Shown one piece after another: positions 5,676 to 12,449 of a stretch of DNA of 13,230 nucleotides; positions within the stretch are counted from its first letter, which is position 1, and each line of letters opens with the position of its first letter. The stretch is from Oscillospiraceae bacterium. GTDB lineage: Bacteria; Bacillota; Clostridia; Oscillospirales; Acutalibacteraceae. The stretch lies in contig CACYHJ010000033.1 of the NCBI GenBank assembly GCA_902774165.1, positions 1 to 13,230 on the forward strand, read 5' to 3'. Made by a program: the position numbers and the translations under genes. The notes below the pieces were generated by a model. That model was not told the origin of the DNA and made no database searches. It saw only the letters and a list, made by a program, of their open reading frames with translations.

Positions 5676-6884
5676 TCAGCCGAGGAACGCGTTCAGAACT
5701 GCGGCGGGCAGGCTTTCCCGCACAAAATCGCTCTGCGCGGCGGCGCGGCGGGCGTCCGTAAGAGAGCCGGGCAGCTTCCGGAACCGGGCGAGCGTCTGCG
5801 CGTCCGCGGTATAAAGGTTGAAATCCGCCGGCTCCGGCAGCGCAAGCCCTTGGTCGATCCCGGCCAGCGCCGCCCGGATCATCAGCGTGAACGCAAGATA
5901 CGGGTTGGCGGTCGGGTCGGGGGAGCGCAGCTCCAGACGGCGGTATTCCCCCTCAGCCGCGGGGATGCGCACCAGCTGGGACCGGTTCTCATGGGACCAG
6001 GAGACGTACCCCGGCGCCTTCTGCCTGCCGAAGCGCCGATAGGAGTTTTCCGTCGGGTTCAGGAACAGGGTCATATCGCCGATTTTATCAAGGATCCCGG
6101 CGATCATCCGCCGGAAAACATCGTCGTCCTTCGCCTGCGGGGCGGACATATTGATATGGAAGCCGTTGCCCGGCGCGTTCACCAGCGGCTTCGCGGAAAA
6201 ATCGGCGCACAGCCCGTTGCGGTGGGCGACCGTTTTCACCACCGTCTGGAACAGAAGGGTCTGGTCCGCCGCAGTCAGCGCGTCCGCGTAACGGAAATCC
6301 ACCTCGTTCTGTCCGGGGCCTTCCTCGTGATGAGAGCTTTCCGGCCGCACGCCCATGCGCTCCAGGGTCAGGCAGACCTCCCGGCGCACGTTTTCGCCCC
6401 GGTCCTCCGGCGCGATATCCATATACCCCGCGGTATCGTAGGGCTCTTTGGTGGGCATGCCGTCCCCGTCCAGCTTAAACAGATAAAACTCCTGCTCGGC
6501 GCCGAAATAAAAATCATAGCCCTTTGCGCTCGCCTCGGCGGCGGTGCGCTGCAGCAGCGCGCGGGTATCGCACTCGAAGGGACGGCCGTCGGGATAGCTG
6601 ATCGAGGAGAGCATCCGCACGACCCTGCCGTGCTCCGGCCGCCAGGGCAGCGCCGTCAGCGTCTGGGGATCCGGCCGCAGGAACAGGTCGCTGTGGGTCT
6701 CGTCCCCGAACCCCGCGATGGCGGAAGCGTCCAGCGCGATGCCGTACTCAAACGCGCGGGGCAGCTCCTCCGGCATGATGGAGATGTTCTTTCTCTTTCC
6801 GAAAACGTCGCAGAATGCGAGCCGGATGAATTTCACATCCTCCTCCTGCGCGAATTGTATGATCTCGTCCTTTGAAAACATCAT
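5676..6884 (-). CDS. glnA: glutamine synthetase, type I, short form
   Basis: A 402-residue type I glutamine synthetase, making glutamine from glutamate, ammonium and ATP as a cytosolic dodecamer. Active-site landmarks are in order: FGAEQEF with Glu130/Glu132, SHHEEGPGQNE (184-194), NGFHIN with His243, NPTENSYRRF (276-285), RSQLVRIP (301-308) and RLELRSPDPTANPYLAF (316-332). It is about 40 residues shorter than typical clostridial or Bacillus enzymes; the chain ends soon after SDFVRESL, without the usual final helix and YxxYxxxW-type tail. The ATG at 6884 has AGGTG eight bases upstream; a TTG at 6890 is in frame but poorly spaced. It is first in an operon with the ANTAR gene, behind a 140-nt structured leader. 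Confidence 0.93.
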   Translation of the reverse strand: MMFSKDEIIQFAQEEDVKFIRLAFCDVFGKRKNISIMPEELPRAFEYGIALDASAIAGFGDETHSDLFLRPDPQTLTALPWRPEHGRVVRMLSSISYPDGRPFECDTRALLQRTAAEASAKGYDFYFGAEQEFYLFKLDGDGMPTKEPYDTAGYMDIAPEDRGENVRREVCLTLERMGVRPESSHHEEGPGQNEVDFRYADALTAADQTLLFQTVVKTVAHRNGLCADFSAKPLVNAPGNGFHINMSAPQAKDDDVFRRMIAGILDKIGDMTLFLNPTENSYRRFGRQKAPGYVSWSHENRSQLVRIPAAEGEYRRLELRSPDPTANPYLAFTLMIRAALAGIDQGLALPEPADFNLYTADAQTLARFRKLPGSLTDARRAAAQSDFVRESLPAAVLNAFLG

Positions 6885-6928
6885 TGGCAATGCACCTGCT
6901 TTCTCATTCGTTCGGGAACCCTCCGCGG

Positions 6929-6941
6929 CCCGGCCGCCGGG
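6929..6941 (-). other. GC-rich hairpin in the glnA leader near the ribosome site
   Basis: CCCGG-CGG-CCGGG on the minus strand, within a longer GC-rich stretch (about 6914-6946) between the leader terminator and the ribosome site at 6897-6893. It would be stable in RNA and is too far upstream to cover the ribosome site directly. Function unknown. Confidence 0.4.
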
Positions 6942-6959
6942 ATCCCGCGTCAGAATCTC

Positions 6960-7025
6960 AATAAAGAAAAGGGCGGTCGTTTCACCGCGGAACGACCCGC
7001 AATAAAATGAACGCCCTTGCTCACT
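6960..7025 (-). promoter_or_regulatory. glnA leader: paired hexaloop hairpins overlapping a terminator
   Basis: Minus-strand RNA. Hairpin 1 pairs 7025-7019 with 7012-7006 around the six-base loop AAGGGC (A at 1, G at 4, the ANTAR loop pattern). Hairpin 2 pairs 7002-6997 with 6990-6985 around loop GUCGUU (G at 4 but G, not A, at 1). The competing terminator pairs 7000-6991 with 6981-6973 with one bulge, followed by CCUUUUCUUU (6972-6963); its base can extend by pairing loop 1 (7018-7012) with 6975-6969. Hairpins 1 and 2 therefore exclude the terminator. This matches dual-hexaloop antitermination and the ANTAR gene in the same operon. Folding was done by eye. Confidence 0.7.
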
Positions 7026-7031
7026 GTCTGT

Positions 7032-7060
7032 ATTATACTTCCGCGGAAGGAATTCGTCAA
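7032..7060 (-). promoter_or_regulatory. glnA promoter
   Basis: Minus strand: -35 TTGACG (7060-7055), 17-bp spacer, -10 TATAAT (7037-7032). The spacer holds a 12-bp perfect palindrome, CTTCCGCGGAAG (7038-7049), which could be an operator. The start of transcription is expected near 7025, just at hairpin 1. Confidence 0.85.
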
Positions 7061-7149
7061 GTCAAAAATATACGAATGAAGAAATAAAACAAAATTATTG
7101 CAGTATCCTCGCATTTTTTTGTCTATTTCATAGAAAAACAAATGAGGGA

Positions 7150-7178
7150 TTGACAATTTCCGGCAACGGGAGTAGAAT
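7150..7178 (+). promoter_or_regulatory. gdhA promoter
   Basis: -35 TTGACA (7150-7155), 17-bp spacer, -10 TAGAAT (7173-7178). Transcription should start near 7184-7186, immediately before the leader hairpin. The spacer contains TTCCG-GCAA-CGGGA, a looser version of the TTCCG/CGGAA dyad in the glnA promoter spacer. Confidence 0.82.
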
Positions 7179-7186
7179 GTGACCGT

Positions 7187-7233
7187 AAAGGCAACGGCGT
7201 CTTTCCCGATGGGTGAAGACTGCCGTTTTTTGT
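7187..7233 (+). terminator. gdhA leader attenuator with hexaloop hairpin
   Basis: An intrinsic terminator between promoter and ribosome site: 7193-7207 pairs with 7211-7227 (6+6+3 bp, with bulges at 7221 and 7214), ending in six U (7226-7231). A competing hairpin AAAGGC[AACGGC]GUCUUU (7187-7204) has a 6-bp stem and a six-base loop with A at 1 and G at 4, the ANTAR loop pattern. The loop itself pairs with the terminator base, so the two are exclusive. No second hexaloop hairpin is seen upstream, because the transcript seems to start here. Confidence 0.78.
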
Positions 7234-7253
7234 ATTTTCAGGAGGTAACCGTT

Positions 7254-8588
7254 ATGTCTTATGTTGATGAAGTGTATGAGCGCGTCGTAAGAGAAAACCC
7301 TGCCGAGGCCGAATTCCATCAGGCCGTGCGCGAGGTTCTGGATTCCCTGCGCCCGGTAATCGAGGAAAATGAGGAAGCCTACCGCAGAGACGCGGTGCTC
7401 GAGCGTCTTGTCAACCCCGAACGCCAGATCAAATTCCGCGTGCCGTGGATCGACGACAAGGGCCAGGTTCAGGTCAACACCGGCTACCGCGTGCAGTTCA
7501 ACAGCGCCATCGGCCCCTACAAGGGCGGTCTGCGCCTGCACCCGTCGGTCAACCTGGGCATCATCAAATTCCTGGGCTTCGAGCAGATCTTCAAGAACAG
7601 CCTGACCGGACTGCCCCTCGGCGGCGGCAAGGGCGGTTCCGACTTTGACCCGAAGGGCAAATCCGACCGCGAGGTCATGGCGTTCTGCCAGAGCTTCATG
7701 ACCGAGCTTTATAAATACATCGGCGCGGACACCGACGTGCCCGCCGGCGACATCGGCACCGGCGCCCGTGAGATCGGCTATATGTTCGGCCAGTACAAGA
7801 GACTGCGCGGCGTGTTTGAGGGCGTGCTGACCGGCAAGGGGCTTTCCTTCGGCGGCTCCCTTGCGCGCACCGAGGCCACCGGCTACGGCCTGCTGTACAT
7901 CACAGAGGAAATGCTCAAGTGCAACGGCCACGATATGGCCGGCAAAGTGGTGACGGTTTCCGGCTCCGGCAACGTGGCGACCTACGCCATCCAGAAGGCG
8001 CAGCAGCTGGGCGCGAAGGTTGTGACCTGCTCCGACTCCAACGGCTGGGTTTACGATCCCGACGGCATCGACGTCGCGGCGCTGAAGGAGATCAAGGAGG
8101 TCAACCGCCAGCGTCTGACCGAATACAAAAAATACAGACCCAACTCGGAATATCACGAGGGCAGAGGCGTCTGGCAGATCCCCTGCGACATCGCGCTGCC
8201 CTGCGCGACGCAGAACGAGCTGTTCCTTGAGGACGCGAAGCAGCTGGTCGCCAACGGCGCGATCGCCGTCTGCGAGGGCGCAAACATGCCCACCACGGCG
8301 GACGCGACAGAGTACCTGCTGGAGCACGGCATCTACTTCCTGCCCGGCAAGGCGTCCAACGCGGGCGGCGTCGCGACCTCCGCGCTGGAAATGACCCAGA
8401 ACAGCGAGCGTATCGCATGGTCCTTCGACGAGGTGGACGCGAAGCTCAAGAGCATTATGGTGAACCTCTTCCACAGCATCGACGACGCGGCAAAGCGCTG
8501 GGGCAAAGAGGGCAACTATATGGTCGGCGCGAACATCGCCGGCTTTGAAAAGGTCGTTGACGCAATGAACCGTCAAGGCATTGTGTGA
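7254..8588 (+). CDS. gdhA: glutamate dehydrogenase
   Basis: A 444-residue hexameric-type glutamate dehydrogenase, interconverting 2-oxoglutarate plus ammonium and glutamate with NAD(P)H. Substrate-binding and catalytic residues are present: Lys90 in GPYKGGLR, Lys114, Lys126 in GGGKGGSDFDPKGKSD and Asp166 in PAGDIGTG. The dinucleotide-binding motif is GSGNVA (237-242). GANMPTT and KASNAGGVA complete the family signature. The ATG at 7254 has AGGAGG eight bases upstream; an in-frame GTG at 7179 would extend the protein through the leader terminator and is rejected. The gene diverges from glnA and has its own attenuated leader. The small-subunit length suggests the bacterial assimilatory class; cofactor preference is not decided here. 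Confidence 0.96.
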   Translation: MSYVDEVYERVVRENPAEAEFHQAVREVLDSLRPVIEENEEAYRRDAVLERLVNPERQIKFRVPWIDDKGQVQVNTGYRVQFNSAIGPYKGGLRLHPSVNLGIIKFLGFEQIFKNSLTGLPLGGGKGGSDFDPKGKSDREVMAFCQSFMTELYKYIGADTDVPAGDIGTGAREIGYMFGQYKRLRGVFEGVLTGKGLSFGGSLARTEATGYGLLYITEEMLKCNGHDMAGKVVTVSGSGNVATYAIQKAQQLGAKVVTCSDSNGWVYDPDGIDVAALKEIKEVNRQRLTEYKKYRPNSEYHEGRGVWQIPCDIALPCATQNELFLEDAKQLVANGAIAVCEGANMPTTADATEYLLEHGIYFLPGKASNAGGVATSALEMTQNSERIAWSFDEVDAKLKSIMVNLFHSIDDAAKRWGKEGNYMVGANIAGFEKVVDAMNRQGIV

Positions 8589-8617
8589 TCCGCGATCCGG
8601 ACAATTTCACAGAACAA

Positions 8618-8666
8618 AAAGGCAACGGCGTCTTTCCCGATCCATCGGGGAAGACGCCTCTTTTTT
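8618..8666 (+). terminator. gdhA-pyrG terminator carrying the same hexaloop hairpin
   Basis: Strong intrinsic terminator: a 15-bp stem with one wobble (8627-8641 with 8644-8658), then UCUUUUUU (8659-8666). Its 5' part, 8618-8641, is identical over 24 nt to 7187-7210 in the gdhA leader, and so contains the same AAAGGC[AACGGC]GUCUUU hairpin that would exclude the terminator. It ends gdhA transcripts and may be a conditional switch for read-through into pyrG-dapF-dapL. I see no promoter between it and the gdhA stop. Confidence 0.85.
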
Positions 8667-8690
8667 ACGGAAAGGACGGCGGAACGTACC

Positions 8691-10325
8691 ATGACAAAAT
8701 ATATTTTCGTGACCGGCGGCGTGGTTTCCGGCCTCGGCAAGGGCATCACCGCGGCGTCGCTGGGCAGGCTGCTGAAGGCCCGCGGGCTCAAGGTCGCGGC
8801 GCAGAAGCTGGACCCTTACATCAACGTGGATCCCGGGACCATGAGCCCCTTCCAGCACGGGGAGGTTTATGTGACCGAAGACGGCGCGGAGACCGATCTC
8901 GACCTGGGGCACTATGAACGGTTCATCGACGAGGACCTGAACAAATACTCCAACCTGACCACGGGCAAGGTGTACTGGAACGTGCTGAACAAGGAACGAA
9001 GGGGAGAATACCTCGGCTCGACGGTGCAGGTGATCCCCCACGTCACCGACGAGATCAAGGAATTCATCTACCGTGTCGGCAAAAAAACCAACGCGGACGT
9101 GGTGATCACCGAGATCGGCGGCACCATCGGCGACATCGAATCCCAACCCTTCATTGAGGCGGTGCGGCAGATCTCGCTGGAGACGGGCAGGGAAAACAGC
9201 CTGTTTATCCACGTCACGCTGGTGCCGTACCTGCACGGCTCGGAGGAGCATAAATCAAAGCCCACCCAGCATTCCGTCAAGGAGCTGCAGGGGATGGGCG
9301 TACACCCGAACATCATCGTGCTGCGCTGCGACGAGCCGCTGGAGGACAGCATCTTTCAGAAGATCGCCCTGTTCTGCAACGTGAAGCCCGACTGCGTGAT
9401 CGAAAACATCACGCTGCCGAATCTGTATGAAGCGCCGCTGATGCTGGAGCGCTCGAAGTTCTCCGACGTGGTCTGCCGGGAGCTGGGGATCGACGCGCCG
9501 CCGCCGGAGCTGACGGAATGGCGGCAGATGGTGGAACGGATCAAACGCCGGACCGGCAGCGTGACGATCGGCCTTGTGGGGAAATACGTCGGGCTGCACG
9601 ACGCATATCTTTCCGTCGCGGAGGCGCTGCGCCACGCGGGATATCATCTGGACGCCCGGGTGGAGATCCGCTGGATCGACTCGGAGACCGTTACGGCCCA
9701 AACTGCGGATTCCGTGCTCTGCGGGCTGGACGGGATCATCATCCCCGGCGGCTTCGGCAGCCGGGGGATCGAAGGCATGATCCTGGCGGCGAAATACGCG
9801 CGGGAAAACAAGCTTCCCTATTTCGGCATCTGCCTGGGAATGCAGATCGCAGTGATCGAATATGCGCGCCACGTCGCGGGGATCCCGGACGCGAACTCCG
9901 GCGAGTTTGACGAACAGTGCCGTCACAAGGTCATCGACTTCATGCCCGGGCAGAGCGAGGATATCGACAAGGGCGGCACGCTGCGGCTGGGGGCGTATCC
10001 CTGCAAAATCCTTCCGGGCACGACCATGGCGCGCTGCTACGGCAGGGAGGAGATCAGCGAACGGCACCGCCACCGCTATGAGGTCAACAACGATTACCGG
10101 CAGACGCTGGAGGACCACGGGCTGACCTTCAGCGGGCTTTCGCCGGACGGCAGCCTCGCCGAGACCGCGGAGCTGACCGGCCGCCCGTTCTATGTGGGCG
10201 TGCAGTACCATCCGGAATTCAAAAGCCGCCCGAACCGGCCGCACCCGCTGTTCACTGGCTTCATCGCCGCGGCGGCGCAACAACACGGTTCCGGCGGGAA
10301 CGCAGACGGAGGGGCGAAACAATGA
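8691..10325 (+). CDS. pyrG: CTP synthase
   Basis: A 544-residue CTP synthase, converting UTP to CTP with ATP and glutamine in the cytosol. The N-terminal amidoligase domain (about 1-268) opens with FVTGGVVSGLGKG (6-18), a P-loop, and carries DPYINVDPGTMSP and EIGGTIGDIE. The class I glutamine amidotransferase domain has GICLGMQ with the nucleophile Cys381 and the His507/Glu509 pair in YHPE. The C-terminal tail after about residue 530 (QQHGSGG...) is low complexity and slightly long. The ATG follows a modest GGCGGA ribosome site. It shares 4 nt (ATGA) with dapF. As a glutamine user behind a nitrogen-type hairpin and terminator, it may be tuned to nitrogen status, an inference. Confidence 0.97.
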   Translation: MTKYIFVTGGVVSGLGKGITAASLGRLLKARGLKVAAQKLDPYINVDPGTMSPFQHGEVYVTEDGAETDLDLGHYERFIDEDLNKYSNLTTGKVYWNVLNKERRGEYLGSTVQVIPHVTDEIKEFIYRVGKKTNADVVITEIGGTIGDIESQPFIEAVRQISLETGRENSLFIHVTLVPYLHGSEEHKSKPTQHSVKELQGMGVHPNIIVLRCDEPLEDSIFQKIALFCNVKPDCVIENITLPNLYEAPLMLERSKFSDVVCRELGIDAPPPELTEWRQMVERIKRRTGSVTIGLVGKYVGLHDAYLSVAEALRHAGYHLDARVEIRWIDSETVTAQTADSVLCGLDGIIIPGGFGSRGIEGMILAAKYARENKLPYFGICLGMQIAVIEYARHVAGIPDANSGEFDEQCRHKVIDFMPGQSEDIDKGGTLRLGAYPCKILPGTTMARCYGREEISERHRHRYEVNNDYRQTLEDHGLTFSGLSPDGSLAETAELTGRPFYVGVQYHPEFKSRPNRPHPLFTGFIAAAAQQHGSGGNADGGAKQ

Positions 10326-11113
10326 AATTCACGAAAATGCACGGGCTCGGCAATGATTATCTCTATGTATTCGGCGAGGTTCCGCCGGATATCGCGGCGC
10401 TTTCGCAGAAGCTGTCGGACCGCCATTTCGGCGCCGGCTCGGACGGGATGGTCTATATCTCCCGCTCACAGACCGCCGATTTTAAAATGCGGATCTTCAA
10501 CGCCGACGGCAGTGAGGCGATGATGTGCGGCAACGGCATCCGCTGCGTCGGGAAATACGTCTACGACAAAGGATATACAGACAAAACGGACCTGCGGATC
10601 GAAACGCTCTCCGGAGTCAAACGCCTGCGCCTGCAGGTCATCGGCGGGACCGTCGCCGCCGTGACGGTCCGGATGGGCGCCGCCGAAACGCAGCCGGAGC
10701 GGACGCTGCGCGTCGACGGGCGGGAAATCGTGTATCTTCCCGTCTCGGTGGGCAACCCCCACGCGGTAATTTTCACGGACGACGCGGAGCATATCCCGCT
10801 GGAGCGGCTCGGCCCGGCGATCGAACGGCACCCGGATTTTCCCGGCGGCGTGAACGTGGAATTCGTTCAGCCGCTGTCGCGGGAGCGTCTGCGCATGCGG
10901 GTCTGGGAGCGGGGCAGCGGCGTCACCATGGCATGCGGGACCGGCGCCTGCGCCAGCGCGGCGGCCGCCGTGGCAAAGGGGATCTGCGCCGCCGACAAAC
11001 CGGTCGGCGTGGTTCTGGACGGCGGAACGCTGGAGATCACCGTCGCGCGGAACCGGTCGGTGACCATGACCGGACCGGCGGCGACCGTATACGAAGGGGA
11101 GGCGGCGCTGTGA
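10322..11113 (+). CDS. dapF: diaminopimelate epimerase
   Basis: A 263-residue diaminopimelate epimerase that converts LL- to meso-diaminopimelate, the last step before lysine and a peptidoglycan building block. The PLP-independent two-base mechanism needs two cysteines: Cys69 in MMCGNGIRC and Cys205 in ACGTGACAS, both present. FTKMHGLGNDYL at the N-terminus and VGNPHAV (143-149) are also typical. It starts with ATG overlapping the pyrG stop (ATGA) and ends with TGA overlapping the dapL GTG start, so the three genes are likely translationally coupled. Slightly shorter than many family members but complete. Confidence 0.97.
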   Translation: MKFTKMHGLGNDYLYVFGEVPPDIAALSQKLSDRHFGAGSDGMVYISRSQTADFKMRIFNADGSEAMMCGNGIRCVGKYVYDKGYTDKTDLRIETLSGVKRLRLQVIGGTVAAVTVRMGAAETQPERTLRVDGREIVYLPVSVGNPHAVIFTDDAEHIPLERLGPAIERHPDFPGGVNVEFVQPLSRERLRMRVWERGSGVTMACGTGACASAAAAVAKGICAADKPVGVVLDGGTLEITVARNRSVTMTGPAATVYEGEAAL

Positions 11114-12294
11114 TTACACTGAATACGCATTACGCGGAGCTGAAGGACGCTTATCTTTTCGCGGGGATCGCGAAAAAAACGCAGGCCTACCTTGCGCAGC
11201 ATCCCGGGCAGCGCCTATACCGGATGGGGATCGGCGACGTGACCTATCCCCTGTGCGACGCGGTGATCAAGGCGCTGCGGGAGGCGGTGGAGGACCAGGC
11301 GCAGAAGGAGACCTTTCACGGCTATATGCCCGAATGCGGCGCGCCCTTCCTGCGGGAGGCGATCGCCGCCCATTACGGCCGCCGGGGCGTGGCGCTCTCG
11401 CCGGAGGAGGTGTTCGTTTCCTCCGGCGCCAGCGACGAGCTGGGCGATATCCTCGACCTGTTTTCGCCGCAGAGCGCGGCGCTGGTGGTCGAACCCGCCT
11501 ATCCCGCCTACGTGGACGCCAACGTCATTGCCGGCAGACGGCTGATCCGTCTGGCGTCGGGGGAGGAGAACGGGTTTCTTCCCGAGCCGCCGGAGCAGGA
11601 AGACGCGGACCTGATCTATCTCTGCTCCCCCAACAACCCCACCGGCGCGGTCTTCAGCCGCAGCCAGCTGCAGCAATGGGTCGACTACGCCAACGACCGC
11701 GGCGCGGTCATCCTTTTTGACGCAGCGTATGAGGCGTTCATCGAAACCGAGGGCATCCCCCTCAGCATTTTTGAGCTGGACGGCGCCGAAACCTGCGCCG
11801 TCGAAATCTGCTCGCTGTCGAAAACCGCGGGCTTTACCGGCACGCGGCTGGGATATACCGTAATTCCGAAGGAGCTGGAGCGAGCGGGGATGAACCTCAA
11901 CGCCATGTGGGTGCGCAACCGCACCACGAAGACCAACGGCGTTTCCTACGTTATCCAGAAGGGCGGCGCCGCCGTCTTCACGCCGGAGGGCCGGGCGCAG
12001 GTCCGCGCTCAGCTGCAGATCTACAAGAACAACGCAAGGCTGCTGACCGCCGCCCTCGAGCGCTGCGGCATCCGGTACACCGGCGGCAAAAACGCCCCCT
12101 ATCTTTGGCTGAAATGCCCGAGGAATCTGGGCGGCTGGGAATTTTTTGACCTTCTGCTGAATGAAATTCAGGTCGTCGGCACCCCCGGAGAGGGGTTCGG
12201 CGAATGCGGAAAGGGATTTTTCCGCTTCTCCACCTTCGCGTCGACGGAGGATACCGCGGAAGCGGCGCGCCGCCTGATTTCGCTGCTCGGATAA
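11110..12294 (+). CDS. dapL: LL-diaminopimelate aminotransferase
   Basis: A 394-residue class I/II PLP aminotransferase matching DapL, which turns tetrahydrodipicolinate directly into LL-diaminopimelate using glutamate, bypassing the acylated intermediates. Visible: RMGIGDVTYPL (38-48), SSGASDELGDIL (104-115), CSPNNPTG (172-179), FDAAYEAF (203-210), the Schiff-base lysine Lys238 in SLSKTAGFTGTRLG and GFFRFSTF (369-376). The frame is open far upstream within dapF, but family alignment and the GGGGAGG site seven bases before GTG 11110 fix the start; GTG overlaps the dapF TGA. With dapF it forms the last two steps to meso-diaminopimelate. The substrate amino donor, glutamate, links it to GDH/GS nearby. 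Confidence 0.94.
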   Translation: MITLNTHYAELKDAYLFAGIAKKTQAYLAQHPGQRLYRMGIGDVTYPLCDAVIKALREAVEDQAQKETFHGYMPECGAPFLREAIAAHYGRRGVALSPEEVFVSSGASDELGDILDLFSPQSAALVVEPAYPAYVDANVIAGRRLIRLASGEENGFLPEPPEQEDADLIYLCSPNNPTGAVFSRSQLQQWVDYANDRGAVILFDAAYEAFIETEGIPLSIFELDGAETCAVEICSLSKTAGFTGTRLGYTVIPKELERAGMNLNAMWVRNRTTKTNGVSYVIQKGGAAVFTPEGRAQVRAQLQIYKNNARLLTAALERCGIRYTGGKNAPYLWLKCPRNLGGWEFFDLLLNEIQVVGTPGEGFGECGKGFFRFSTFASTEDTAEAARRLISLLG

Positions 12295-12328
12295 AACGCG
12301 TCAGACGATAAAAAACGAACATACCGCA

Positions 12329-12369
12329 GGGGCTGCCGCATCATCAAGCGGCGGCCCCATGATTATTTT
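12329..12369 (+). terminator. terminator after dapL
   Basis: An 11-bp GC-rich stem, GGGGCTGCCGC (12329-12339) with GCGGCGGCCCC (12348-12358), one wobble and an 8-nt loop, followed by an imperfect T-rich stretch ATGATTATTTT. It runs into the -35 box of the next promoter. Confidence 0.72.
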
Positions 12370-12396
12370 GACATTTGCGGGAATATATTATATAAT
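12368..12396 (+). promoter_or_regulatory. consensus promoter of the thioredoxin-like lipoprotein
   Basis: -35 TTGACA (12368-12373), exactly 17-bp spacer, -10 TATAAT (12391-12396). Transcription should start near 12403. Confidence 0.88.
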
Positions 12397-12417
12397 GTAT
12401 TTATACCATGTGAAAAA

Positions 12418-12435
12418 CTGCTGCCGCGGCAGCAG
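12418..12435. promoter_or_regulatory. 18-bp perfect palindrome in the lipoprotein 5' UTR
   Basis: CTGCTGCCGCGGCAGCAG is fully self-complementary and sits about 15-33 bases after the expected transcription start and before the AGAGG ribosome site. It could be a repressor operator acting as a roadblock or, less likely because it has almost no loop, an RNA hairpin. Confidence 0.6.
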
Positions 12436-12449
12436 AAAGAGGCCTCCCT

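Noticed and set aside
5036..5761. 241-codon plus-strand open frame over the ANTAR gene
   Set aside because: Shadow frame with no motif, opposite to a well-supported gene with a strong ribosome site.
7179..7253. In-frame upstream extension of gdhA from a GTG at 7179
   Set aside because: It would translate through the leader terminator and lies at the -10 box; the ATG at 7254 has an ideal AGGAGG and matches the family N-terminus.
7081..7253. Glutamine riboswitch in the gdhA leader
   Set aside because: Known glutamine riboswitches are of cyanobacterial type and I see none of their structure; the simple hexaloop and terminator explains the sequence.
7128..8576. 482-codon open frame antisense to gdhA
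   Set aside because: It is a mirror of the high-GC gdhA codon pattern, with Val/Ala/His/Arg-rich low-similarity protein and no recognisable domain; gdhA is unambiguous.
10525..11109. Long open frame upstream of and continuous with dapL
   Set aside because: It is the out-of-frame shadow of dapF with an Arg/Gly-rich composition; the aminotransferase homology and ribosome site begin at 11110.
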